From Streptomyces sp. H39-S7 (GTDB lineage: Bacteria > Actinomycetota > Actinomycetes > Streptomycetales > Streptomycetaceae), in contig NZ_JAPVLU010000003.1 of NCBI RefSeq assembly GCF_027158205.1, positions 248,001-312,000 on the forward strand: a stretch of DNA of 64,000 nt, written 5' to 3'. Each line of letters opens with the position of its first letter. Within the stretch, counting starts at the first letter, position 1. The translations under genes and the position numbers were made by a program. Of this stretch, positions 1 to 7,417 are shown piece after piece. Below the pieces are notes generated by a model, which saw nothing but the letters and a program-made list of their open reading frames with translations, did not search any database and had not been told where the DNA came from.

Positions 1-2
1 CC

Positions 3-152
3 CACCTCGGCGAGGCGAGGGCGAGTCTGCTGATGCTGATGGCGAAGTCCCGGCACAAGAAGCCGGAGAACCTCCGCCGCTACTTCAAGCCGTCGGCAAA
101 GGCAATCGCTGAGGTGACCACCCTGCTCGCCCCCGGCGACAGCCGCCGGTGA
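3..152 (+). CDS. Tyrosine recombinase/integrase, C-terminal end (5' truncated by window)
   Basis: The reading frame is open from the window edge and stops at TGA 150-152, giving the last 49 residues. The segment [13 protein letters not shown] matches the C-terminal catalytic-tyrosine box of site-specific integrases found in actinobacterial integrative elements. The tyrosine in RRYF is the likely nucleophile. In such elements int often lies next to attP with its 3' end towards the site, and here a 20-bp sequence that recurs at the groEL terminator starts one base after the stop codon. Only the C-terminus is visible, so the rest of the active site cannot be checked. Confidence 0.72.
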   Translation, partial: HLGEARASLLMLMAKSRHKKPENLRRYFKPSAKAIAEVTTLLAPGDSRR

Positions 153-172
153 CCGGTCTTGAGCAATCCTGG
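153..172. repeat. Left copy of 20-bp imperfect direct repeat (candidate att site)
   Basis: CCGGTCTTGAGCAATCCTGG directly follows the integrase stop. It matches 18 of 20 positions of 18,647-18,666, which lies in the groEL-side hairpin. The position next to int and the match to a site at the island edge suggest an attachment-site copy. This left copy no longer forms the inner hairpin that the right copy forms. Confidence 0.45.
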
Positions 173-180
173 AAGAGCCT

Positions 181-1464
181 CTATCGGCCGCGGACTTCTG
201 CTGTGCCGGAGTGTCGCGGGTGGGTCTCGTACATCCGCACGGCGACTGTCAGGCCGGAGGCGGCGGTGAGGGCGGCGACGGCCCAGATGGCGGTGGTCAG
301 GCCGTAGGCGTCGGCGAGGGTACCGGCGAGGAGGGCGCCGACGGCGAAGCCGCCGTCGCGCCACAGCCGGTAGACGCCCACGGACCGAGCACGCCAGGCG
401 GGGTGGGCGACGTCGCCGATGACGGCGAGCAGGGTGGGATAGACCAGGGCGGTGCCGAGACCGAGCAGGACCTGGGCGGCTGCCCAGACGCCGAAGGTGG
501 TGCCGGTGGCGACCAGGGCGATGGCGACGGCCTGGATCAGCATGCCCGCGGTGATGAGGTGTTTGCGCCCGATCCGGTCGGACCACCAGCCGGTGAGGAG
601 CTGACCCGCGCCCCATACGGCGGGGTAGATGGCAGCGAGGGCGCCGATCTGTCCGATGGACAGGCCGTGGGTGGCGAAGAGCAGGGGGAAGATGCCCCAG
701 GCGAGGGCGTCGTTGAGGTTGTTGACCAGGCCGGCCTGGCTGGCGGCGGACAGGGCTTTGTCGGTGAAGCTGGTGCGCCGGGCGATCTGGGCGGTGGTCA
801 ACCCGGTTACGGCGGCGTCCTGTACGGGGTGGCGTGCGGCCTCTGCGCGGGCGTGGTCGCGGGTCTCGCGGACGACGAGGGTGGACAGGCCCAGGCCGAG
901 GGCGGCGTAGGCGGCGCCGAGCAGGAAGGGTTCGGGGCGCAGGCCGTAGTGGGAGGCGATGGCGCCGGTGGCCATGGCGGTGGCGGCGAGGGCGCCGTAT
1001 CCGGCGGCTTCGTTCAGGCCCATGGCCAGGCCGCGGCGTTCGGGCCCGGCGAGGTCGATCTTCATGATGACGGTGGTGGACCAGGCCAGGCCCTGGGAGG
1101 CGCCGAGCAGGATGTTCGCGGCGATAATCCAGCCCCAGGTGGGGCCCCACGCGAGCATGGCGGGGACCGGCAGGGCCAGCAGCCACCCGGAGATCAGGAC
1201 GGGCTTGCGGCCATAGCGGTCGGACAGGGTGCCGGCGAAGAAGTTGGTGACGGCCTTGGTGGCGCCGAAGGCCAGGATGTAGGTGAGTGCGGCGGTGTAG
1301 CCGTCGAGGCCGAAGACCTGCTCGGCCAGCGGTGACAGGACGGTGCGTTCCTGGCCGAGCATGCCGCCGACCAGGGCGTTGACGGCGACGAGCAGGGTGA
1401 ACTGGGCGAGGTTGGCGCGCAGTCCGAGCCGGATGCCGCCGTGATGGGGGGCGGTGGTGGTCAC
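181..1464 (-). CDS. MFS transporter
   Basis: This is a 427-residue integral membrane protein of the major facilitator superfamily with about twelve hydrophobic segments. Motif A (GTLSDRYGRKP) is at residues 78-88 and the equivalent loop of the second half reads WWSDRIGRK, typical of drug/metabolite:proton antiporters. It starts with ATG inside the stop codon of the upstream metallo-hydrolase/rhodanese gene (ATGA overlap at 1461-1464), so the two are translationally coupled. That context suggests export of a sulfur-containing or sulfide-related compound, but the substrate cannot be read from the sequence. Only 28 bp separate its stop from the integrase stop. Confidence 0.85.
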   Translation of the reverse strand: MTTTAPHHGGIRLGLRANLAQFTLLVAVNALVGGMLGQERTVLSPLAEQVFGLDGYTAALTYILAFGATKAVTNFFAGTLSDRYGRKPVLISGWLLALPVPAMLAWGPTWGWIIAANILLGASQGLAWSTTVIMKIDLAGPERRGLAMGLNEAAGYGALAATAMATGAIASHYGLRPEPFLLGAAYAALGLGLSTLVVRETRDHARAEAARHPVQDAAVTGLTTAQIARRTSFTDKALSAASQAGLVNNLNDALAWGIFPLLFATHGLSIGQIGALAAIYPAVWGAGQLLTGWWSDRIGRKHLITAGMLIQAVAIALVATGTTFGVWAAAQVLLGLGTALVYPTLLAVIGDVAHPAWRARSVGVYRLWRDGGFAVGALLAGTLADAYGLTTAIWAVAALTAASGLTVAVRMYETHPRHSGTAEVRGR

Positions 1465-2819
1465 TCGCCCTCCTGTAGCGAACGACCGGTGGCCGCAGCC
1501 CAGTCGGAGGGGCCGCCGTCGAGGACGGCGAGTCCGTGTTGTCCGGCGCGTTGCAGCAGGCTGGCGGCGGTCATGGCGCGCTCGCCGTGCCCGCAGGCGA
1601 CCACGGCACTGTCCGGGGCTTCGTCGGCGCGCGCGGCGAGGTCGCCGAGTTCGATGCCGACCGCGCCGGGGATGTGCCCGGCGGCATGTTCGGCGTGCTG
1701 CCGGATGTCGAGGACCGGCCGGTCGGCGATGCGGTCGGCGGTGAGGAGTTCGATGGTCTGCTCCTGGCCGCCGCCGGCGGTCCAGGCCGCCATCTCCAGG
1801 TGGCCCGCCAGGTGTTCGTAGCCGATCTTCAACGCCTGCCAGGTGATCTCGGTGAGGTCCTGACCCGGAGCGGTGACGACGACGAGCGGTGCGTCGTCGG
1901 GCAGCAGCCAGCCCAGCCAGGTGGCGAACTGGTCCCGCAGCGGGATGGAGACCGCTCCGGGAATGTGCCCGGCAGCGAAGTCGGCCACTGGGCGGGCGTC
2001 GACGAGCTGCCCGCCCTGGCCGAGCAAGGACCGCACCTCGGCAGGAGTGAGGACAGGGAGGGCGGGGGTATCGCCGAGGATGGCGGGGCCGTGCCGGTTG
2101 CGCTCGCCCAGGCGGTCGAAGTACGCCGGGTAGGAGCCGAGGCTGGCCAGCAGCTCGCGTACGAAGGTGTCTTCATCCGGTGCGGCCAGCAGTGCATTGG
2201 CCTGCTTCTGGGCGCCGATGGTGGTGGTGCGCTCGGCGCCGGGTGGGGCGGAGCAGAAGGAGCCCGCGCCGTGGGTGGGCCAGACCGCCGTCGCATCGGG
2301 CAGCTCAGCCAACCGGCGCAGCGAATGGTACTGGGCACGGGCAAGCTCCTCGGCGCGGTCGGCGCCCAGGAGGTCGGTGCGGGCGGCCGAGCCGACGATC
2401 AGTGAGCCGCCGGTGAAGACGCCCAGTTCGCGGACACCGTCCAGGAGCAGGAAAGACAGGTGCTCCTCGGTGTGGCCGGGGGTGGCCAGTGCCCGCAGCG
2501 TCAGCCCGCCGAGATCGGTCTCATCGCCGTCGCCCAGCCCGGTGTGCGCGAAGGCGCGGTCACCTGCCGAGGAGGCCAGCACGGTGGCCTGGTCGTCGGC
2601 CGCGAGCTGGACCGCGCCGGACAGGAAGTCGGCGTGCAGGTGGGTGTCGGCGGCGAACGCGATCGTCAGTGCGCGTCGGTCGGCCGCTGTTCGCAGGGTG
2701 CGCAGATCGCGGCTGGCGTCGACGGCCAGGGCGCGGCCGTCGCCGAGGTCGACGAGGTAGGCGCTGTTGCCCAGCCCCTCGTCGACCAGGGGTATCAGGT
2801 GGTCGTCGGCGAAGCCCAT
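1461..2819 (-). CDS. MBL-fold (persulfide dioxygenase-like) protein with two rhodanese domains
   Basis: The 452-residue protein has an N-terminal metallo-beta-lactamase domain (about 1-235) and two rhodanese domains (about 250-345 and 352-448). It resembles ETHE1/Blh-type persulfide dioxygenase-rhodanese fusions, which oxidise glutathione or other persulfides. Metal-site residues H60, H62, D64 and H116 and a PTHG histidine are present. The usual last His of HxHxDH is Phe65, and the FTGD aspartate that binds iron in ETHE1 is Gly138. The first rhodanese has no active-site Cys; the second has Cys409 in a CGHGER loop. It is divergent from the ArsR-rhodanese regulator and coupled to the MFS gene. 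It may be a sulfurtransferase or a modified dioxygenase rather than a canonical one. Confidence 0.82.
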   Translation of the reverse strand: MGFADDHLIPLVDEGLGNSAYLVDLGDGRALAVDASRDLRTLRTAADRRALTIAFAADTHLHADFLSGAVQLAADDQATVLASSAGDRAFAHTGLGDGDETDLGGLTLRALATPGHTEEHLSFLLLDGVRELGVFTGGSLIVGSAARTDLLGADRAEELARAQYHSLRRLAELPDATAVWPTHGAGSFCSAPPGAERTTTIGAQKQANALLAAPDEDTFVRELLASLGSYPAYFDRLGERNRHGPAILGDTPALPVLTPAEVRSLLGQGGQLVDARPVADFAAGHIPGAVSIPLRDQFATWLGWLLPDDAPLVVVTAPGQDLTEITWQALKIGYEHLAGHLEMAAWTAGGGQEQTIELLTADRIADRPVLDIRQHAEHAAGHIPGAVGIELGDLAARADEAPDSAVVACGHGERAMTAASLLQRAGQHGLAVLDGGPSDWAAATGRSLQEGE

Positions 2820-2908
2820 GGTCTTCTTCCTAACGGAGGAGTGGTCGTAGCGCGCGGCAGTGGCGCCGAGGACGGGGTGGCGTCACCCTCCCACTTCTCC
2901 TACAATAT

Positions 2909-2924
2909 TCCATAGATTTATGGA
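2909..2924. promoter_or_regulatory. Inverted repeat TCCATA-N4-TATGGA, candidate ArsR-type operator
   Basis: This perfect 6-bp dyad with a 4-bp spacer lies in an AT-rich patch in the 112-bp divergent intergenic region. It overlaps the ribosome-binding site region of the ArsR-rhodanese gene. ArsR-family repressors bind such short AT-rich dyads, so autorepression and control of both transcripts are plausible. Confidence 0.55.
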
Positions 2925-2931
2925 GGATGAA

Positions 2932-3606
2932 ATGGGAGACCCCGCGAACAAGGCGGCGCTGTACGACGCCTTCGCTGCCACCGGCAAGGCGCTGGGCAGC
3001 GGCAAGCGCCTGGAACTGCTCGACCTGCTCGCCCAGGGCGAGCGCCCCGTCGACGCGCTCGCCAAGGCGGCCGGGCTGAACCTGACCACCGCCTCGGCGC
3101 ATCTGCAGGCCCTCAAGCAGGCCGGGCTGGTCGCGACCCGCCGCGAGGGGGTGCGCATCCACTACCGGCTGGCAGGAGACGACGTCGCCGCCCTGTACGC
3201 CCTGCTGCGCCAGGTCGCCCAGCGCCACCAGGCCGGGGTTGAGGCCGCGCGCACGGCCTATCTGGGGAGCGATGACGCGCCCGAGGTGGAGGTGGGGCGG
3301 GAGGAACTGCTGGCCCGCGTGGAGTCGGGTGCGGTCGTCGTCCTGGACGTACGCCCGGCCGAGGAGTACGCCGCAGGTCACGTCCCCGGCGCGCTGTCCA
3401 TCCCCGTCGATCAGCTCGCCGACCGAATCGCGGAACTGCCGGACGACGTGGAAGTGGTCGCGTACTGCCGCGGCGCCTACTGCGTGCTCGCCTACGAGGC
3501 CGTCCGCCTGCTGCACGCGCGCGGCCGTCGCGCGGTCCGGCTGACCGACGGGATGCTGGAATGGCGGCTCGCCGAGCTGCCCGTGGCCACTGGAGCCACC
3601 GCGTGA
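2932..3606 (+). CDS. ArsR-family regulator fused to a rhodanese domain
   Basis: The 224-residue protein has an N-terminal winged HTH (about 5-95; the LTTASAHLQALKQAGLV stretch is the recognition region) and a C-terminal rhodanese domain (about 115-220). The only two cysteines are C179 and C184 in the rhodanese active loop CRGAYC, so sensing of persulfide or sulfane sulfur probably runs through this loop. I place the start at ATG 2932 because GGAGG at 2922-2926 is well spaced for it; an in-frame ATG at 2920 overlaps that motif. The protein probably represses the divergent MBL-rhodanese/MFS genes and its own operon. Its stop overlaps the GTG start of the cysteine desulfurase. Confidence 0.85.
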   Translation: MGDPANKAALYDAFAATGKALGSGKRLELLDLLAQGERPVDALAKAAGLNLTTASAHLQALKQAGLVATRREGVRIHYRLAGDDVAALYALLRQVAQRHQAGVEAARTAYLGSDDAPEVEVGREELLARVESGAVVVLDVRPAEEYAAGHVPGALSIPVDQLADRIAELPDDVEVVAYCRGAYCVLAYEAVRLLHARGRRAVRLTDGMLEWRLAELPVATGATA

Positions 3607-4775
3607 CCGCCGCCCATCGCGCCCTCGACGGCGGGCCGGTCTATCTGGACTACAACGCCACCACCCCCGTCGACCCCCGCGTCGCCGAGGCGGCGCAGCC
3701 GTACTTGGCACGGTGGTTCGGCAACCCGTCGAGTGGCCACGCCTACGCGGCCGAGCCGCAGCGTGCCCTGGCCCGCGCCCGCGCACAGGTCGCCGCGCTT
3801 CTCGGCGCCGAGGCCGGGGAGATGGTGTTCGCCGGCTCGGGCTCGGAGGCCGACAACCTCGCCATCCGTGGCGCGGTTCTCGCCGCCAAGGCCGACCGGC
3901 CGCATGTCATCACCCAGGTCACCGAGCACCCCGCCGTACTGGAGACCTGCCGCGCGCTGGAGCGCCTGCACGGCGCCGACGTGACCTACCTGCCCGTGGA
4001 CCGGCACGGCCTCGTCGCTCCGGCGGACCTTCAGGCCGCGCTCACCCCATGCACCGTCCTCGTGACGGTCATGGCCGCGAACAACGAGACCGGCGCGCTC
4101 CAGCCCATCGCCGAACTGGCCCGCATCACCCGCGAGCACGGCGCACTCTTCCACTGCGATGCCGCCCAGGCCGCCGGAAAGATCCCGCTGGACGTCGGGG
4201 TGTTGGGTGTGGACCTGCTGGCGGTCGTCGGGCACAAGATGTACGCGCCCAAGGGCACCGCAGCGTTGTATGTCCGTGAAGGGGTAGTGCTCGAACCGCT
4301 GGTATACGGCGGCGGCCAGGAGTACGGCCTGCGCGCCGGCACCGAGAACGTCGCTCTCGCCGTCGCCCTGGGCACCGCAGCCGGCCTCGCCGCCGAAGAA
4401 CTGGCCGATGGCGCCGACCACCGCCTCGCCGCACTGCGCGACGACCTCCACACCCGCCTGAACCAAGCACTGCCCGGCCGCGTCCACCTCAACGGCCCCA
4501 CCAACAACCGCCTGCCCAACACACTGAACATCAGCATCGACGGCATTCGGGGCCATGAACTCCTCGCCGCTGTACCCGAGATCGCCGCCTCCACCGGCTC
4601 GGCCTGCCACAGCGGCGACCACCGGCCCTCACCGGTCCTGAGCGCCATGGGCCTGGACGACGACCGCGGCCTGTCGGCCCTGCGGCTGTCCCTGGGACGC
4701 TGGAGCACCACCGGCGACATCGACCAGGCAGTCAAGCTGCTGACCGACGCCGCCTGCACCACCGCCCGGCCGTAG
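3603..4775 (+). CDS. Cysteine desulfurase (class V aminotransferase)
   Basis: The 390-residue PLP enzyme of the IscS/NifS type removes sulfur from L-cysteine as an enzyme-bound persulfide. The PLP lysine is K212 in VVGHKMYAPKG, the catalytic cysteine is C335 in STGSACHSG, and the N-terminal YLDYNATTP signature is intact. The GTG start overlaps the regulator stop (GTGA). No scaffold genes (IscU or SufBCD) are adjacent; a TusA-like carrier lies three genes downstream. A role in sulfur relay or persulfide metabolism is therefore more likely than housekeeping Fe-S assembly. Confidence 0.92.
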   Translation: MTAAHRALDGGPVYLDYNATTPVDPRVAEAAQPYLARWFGNPSSGHAYAAEPQRALARARAQVAALLGAEAGEMVFAGSGSEADNLAIRGAVLAAKADRPHVITQVTEHPAVLETCRALERLHGADVTYLPVDRHGLVAPADLQAALTPCTVLVTVMAANNETGALQPIAELARITREHGALFHCDAAQAAGKIPLDVGVLGVDLLAVVGHKMYAPKGTAALYVREGVVLEPLVYGGGQEYGLRAGTENVALAVALGTAAGLAAEELADGADHRLAALRDDLHTRLNQALPGRVHLNGPTNNRLPNTLNISIDGIRGHELLAAVPEIAASTGSACHSGDHRPSPVLSAMGLDDDRGLSALRLSLGRWSTTGDIDQAVKLLTDAACTTARP

Positions 4776-4785
4776 GAGGATCCAG

Positions 4786-5208
4786 ATGACCGCACCACAC
4801 GACACGCCGCCGTCCGCCGCGGTGGCGGACCTGGGCGCCGCCCATGCCTCCGCTACCCTGCTGGAACGCCTCGCCGATTCCCTCGGCGCACGGGCCTCGG
4901 TAACCGCCGTCTTCGGCGAGCCGGTCACCCGCGACGGCGTCACCGTCATCCCCGTCGCCCGCGGTGGCTTCGGCTTCGGCGGTGGCACCGGACGGGAGGT
5001 GGGGGCCGCCAAGTCCGCCGAAGGCGGGGGCGGCGGGGGCGGCGCCGGAACGCAACCTCTGGGCTTCATCGAAATCACCGGCGGCAAGGCCACCTACAAG
5101 CCGATCCGCGACCCCTGGACCGACGTGGTCCTCCCACTGGCAGCCCTGCTGGCCGGATCAGCTCTCCCGGCGATCGGCCGCGCACTGAGGAGGCGTGGAC
5201 ATCACTGA
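4786..5208 (+). CDS. GerW/YtfJ-family sporulation protein
   Basis: The 140-residue protein has the Spore_YtfJ/GerW layout. An N-terminal conserved beta-rich part carries the phrases VFGEPVTRDGVTVIPVA and GFGFGGGTG, followed by a Gly-rich linker and a short C-terminal hydrophobic segment (about 115-132). An AGGAGG ribosome-binding site at 4775-4780 supports ATG 4786. The biochemical role of the family is unknown; B. subtilis relatives affect spore germination. Its place in a sulfur-handling operon is the most informative clue here. Confidence 0.8.
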   Translation: MTAPHDTPPSAAVADLGAAHASATLLERLADSLGARASVTAVFGEPVTRDGVTVIPVARGGFGFGGGTGREVGAAKSAEGGGGGGGAGTQPLGFIEITGGKATYKPIRDPWTDVVLPLAALLAGSALPAIGRALRRRGHH

Positions 5209-5902
5209 CACACGGCAGCGGATCTACGCTGCCCTCATGCCCGATCACGACCAGGACCTGGCCGAGGGCCAGCGCGCCCACTGGCAGTCCACGTACACCG
5301 CGCATCCGGGCATGTACGGCCGCCAGCCCTCGGCCCCGGCCGTGCATGCCGCCGAGACCTTCCGCGCCGCCGGAGCCGTGAGCGTGCTGGAACTGGGAGC
5401 CGGACACGGGCGCGACGCCCTGTACTTCGCCCGCACCGGTTTCACCGTCCAGGCCACCGACTTCAGCCCCACCGGCCTGGACCAGCTCCGCGATGCAGCC
5501 CGTAACCAGGGCCTGGCCGGGCGGGTGTCCACCGTCGTGCACGACGTGCGTGAACCCCTGCCGATGGCGGACGCTTCGGTGGACGCGGTCTTCGCGCACA
5601 TGCTGCTGTGCATGGCGCTGTCCACCAAGGAGATCGAGGCGCTGGCCGGCGAGGTGCGCCGGGTACTGCGGCCGGGCGGAGTCTTCGTCTACACCGTGCG
5701 GCACACCGGCGACGCCCACTACGGGGCCGGCACCGCCCACGGCGACGACATCTTCGAACACGGCGGCTTCGCCGTGCACTTCTTCCCCCACAGCCTGGTC
5801 GACGCCCTCGCTACCGGCTGGGACCTCAACGAAGTCCACGCCTTCGAGGAAGGCGACCTGCCCCGCCGCCTGTGGCGCGTCACCCAGGCGGTACCCCGGT
5901 GA
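5195..5902 (+). CDS. Class I SAM-dependent methyltransferase
   Basis: The 235-residue Rossmann methyltransferase has motif I ELGAGHGRDALYFA, an acidic residue after the second strand (QATDFSP) and a post-I region typical of TehB/UbiE-like small-molecule enzymes. The GTG start at 5195 has GAGG only four bases upstream; ATG 5237 is an alternative that keeps the whole fold. It overlaps the GerW gene by 14 bp and the TusA-like gene by 4 bp, so it belongs to the operon. Thiol or chalcogen methylation would fit the neighbours, but the substrate is unknown. Confidence 0.82.
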   Translation: MDITDTRQRIYAALMPDHDQDLAEGQRAHWQSTYTAHPGMYGRQPSAPAVHAAETFRAAGAVSVLELGAGHGRDALYFARTGFTVQATDFSPTGLDQLRDAARNQGLAGRVSTVVHDVREPLPMADASVDAVFAHMLLCMALSTKEIEALAGEVRRVLRPGGVFVYTVRHTGDAHYGAGTAHGDDIFEHGGFAVHFFPHSLVDALATGWDLNEVHAFEEGDLPRRLWRVTQAVPR

Positions 5903-6252
5903 CCGCCCGCCCCACGGCAAGTCCGGCCGCCGACATCACCGTGGACGGCACCGGGCTGCTGTGCGTCCAGCTCCTGCTGCTGATGCGCGGCCAGATCGAG
6001 GACGCCGCGGCAGGCACCGTCGTCCACGTGATCGCCACCGACCCGGCCGCCCCCCTGGACCTGCCCGCCTGGTGCCACATGACCGGCCACACCTACCTCG
6101 GCCCCGTCCCCGACTCCGACGACCGGGACGTGTACGCCCTCCAACTGACCTCACACGCCCACCGCACCTGCCGGGACGCGCCCTGGCACCCGCAGGCGCG
6201 CGGCCGCCCCAACGGGGCCACGTCCGGCCACGGCACGAGCGGTCCCGTCTGA
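5899..6252 (+). CDS. TusA-like sulfur carrier protein
   Basis: The 117-residue protein has a TusA/SirA-like fold. A strand with the motif VDGTGLLC places Cys22 where TusA carries its persulfide-forming cysteine, and the later stretch ATDPAAPLDLPAWCHMTGH matches the family pattern DDPA..DI..FC...GH. The Cys-Pro motif of classical TusA is Cys-Val here. The GTG start overlaps the methyltransferase stop (GTGA). With a cysteine desulfurase upstream it could accept persulfide sulfur. The final 35 residues are polar and look disordered. Confidence 0.75.
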   Translation: MTARPTASPAADITVDGTGLLCVQLLLLMRGQIEDAAAGTVVHVIATDPAAPLDLPAWCHMTGHTYLGPVPDSDDRDVYALQLTSHAHRTCRDAPWHPQARGRPNGATSGHGTSGPV

Positions 6253-6287
6253 CCGGGGTCCGCTGCGGGCACGCGGCGGGCCGGGGT

Positions 6288-7331
6288 TCAGCGGAAGGCG
6301 AGGATGCGGAAAGCGTCGCGGAGGGTGGTGAGGGGTCCGCGGTCGCGGGTGTAGTAGAGCTTGTTGGTGAGCAGGACAGCCCAGCGTCCTTGTTTCGGGC
6401 AGAGCCACATCCCGGTGCCGGTGAAGCCGTAGTGCACCCAGATGTCGTCGGCCGCCTGTGAGCCGGGGGCGGGGTGCCAGAACAGGCCCCGGGCGGGCTC
6501 GAGATCCCCGGTGTACACCTGCAACGACTGGTGGACCCAGGGGGTCCCGAAGCCGTCCTGTGTCGCGGTGGCTGCCGGCTCCAGCAGGTGGCGCAGGAAC
6601 ACGGTGAGGTCGTCCAGCACGGAGAACACCCCGGCGATGCCGCACACCCCGCCCAGCAGCCGGGCGGAGAAGTCGTGGGCGGTGCCCTTGAGGTGGGCGC
6701 CGGCGTCGGGGTCGTATTCGGTGGGCGCGCATCGGGCCGCGACGGTCTGCGGCAGTGGGCCGAACTGTGTCTGGTTCATGCCGAGCGGTTCCCAGACCCG
6801 TGCGCAGGCGAGCTGGTCGAGACTGTGGCCGGTGAAGTGTTCGGCGAGGTAGCCCAGGATCAGGGCGGCCCGGTCGGTGTACTGCACCGCCTGCCCGGGT
6901 GGCCGGTGCAGGGCCTCGGCGAGGACGCCGGCCCGCACATGATCCGGGTCGGTGCCGTACAGGCCCTTGAGATTGGCCCGCAGCGGCAGCCCGGCGGTGT
7001 GGGTCAGCAACTGGTGAGCGGTGACAGCGGCCAACGGCTGCCCCGTCACCTGCGGCCAGTAGCTGCCCAACGGGGCGTCCAGCGCCAGCCTGCCCTCCTG
7101 CCACAGAGAGCCGACCACGGACCAGACGGCGAGGATCTTGGTGAGGCTGGCGACGTCGAAGACGGTGTCGGCGCGCATCGGCTCCTCGGGCCGAGCCGGG
7201 TCCAGGACCCCGGCGGCGCCGGTGTCCTGGACGCCACTCGCGTCGCCGACGGCCCACACCGCGCCGGGGTAGACGCGGTCGCGGACTCCGTCGTGCAGGA
7301 GCTGCCCGATGCGGTCGGTGGTGAGCGTCAT
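6288..7331 (-). CDS. Serine hydrolase, beta-lactamase/class C family
   Basis: The 347-residue protein matches the beta-lactamase-related serine hydrolase family (esterase EstB, D-aminopeptidase or LovD-like). The SxxK nucleophile motif is SLTK near residue 62, the tyrosine motif is YTD, and the third box reads HYGFTGTG. No signal peptide is evident, so a cytoplasmic esterase, acyltransferase or peptidase is likely. It lies 86 bp downstream of the glycosyltransferase gene on the same strand and may be the last gene of that operon, where a LovD-like acyltransferase or tailoring hydrolase would make sense. Confidence 0.82.
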   Translation of the reverse strand: MTLTTDRIGQLLHDGVRDRVYPGAVWAVGDASGVQDTGAAGVLDPARPEEPMRADTVFDVASLTKILAVWSVVGSLWQEGRLALDAPLGSYWPQVTGQPLAAVTAHQLLTHTAGLPLRANLKGLYGTDPDHVRAGVLAEALHRPPGQAVQYTDRAALILGYLAEHFTGHSLDQLACARVWEPLGMNQTQFGPLPQTVAARCAPTEYDPDAGAHLKGTAHDFSARLLGGVCGIAGVFSVLDDLTVFLRHLLEPAATATQDGFGTPWVHQSLQVYTGDLEPARGLFWHPAPGSQAADDIWVHYGFTGTGMWLCPKQGRWAVLLTNKLYYTRDRGPLTTLRDAFRILAFR

Positions 7332-7417
7332 GGTCTCCCCCGGTCAGTGGTGGCCGTCCCGCCAACCAGCGTAGTGAGGTCACCGTCCGGGGGCCGGGCA
7401 GCGCGCCCGGAACCCGG

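Noticed and set aside
211..1335. Long Gly-rich open frame opposite the MFS gene
   Set aside because: It mirrors the MFS coding sequence on the other strand, has low-complexity composition and no family features; it is a by-product of high GC content.
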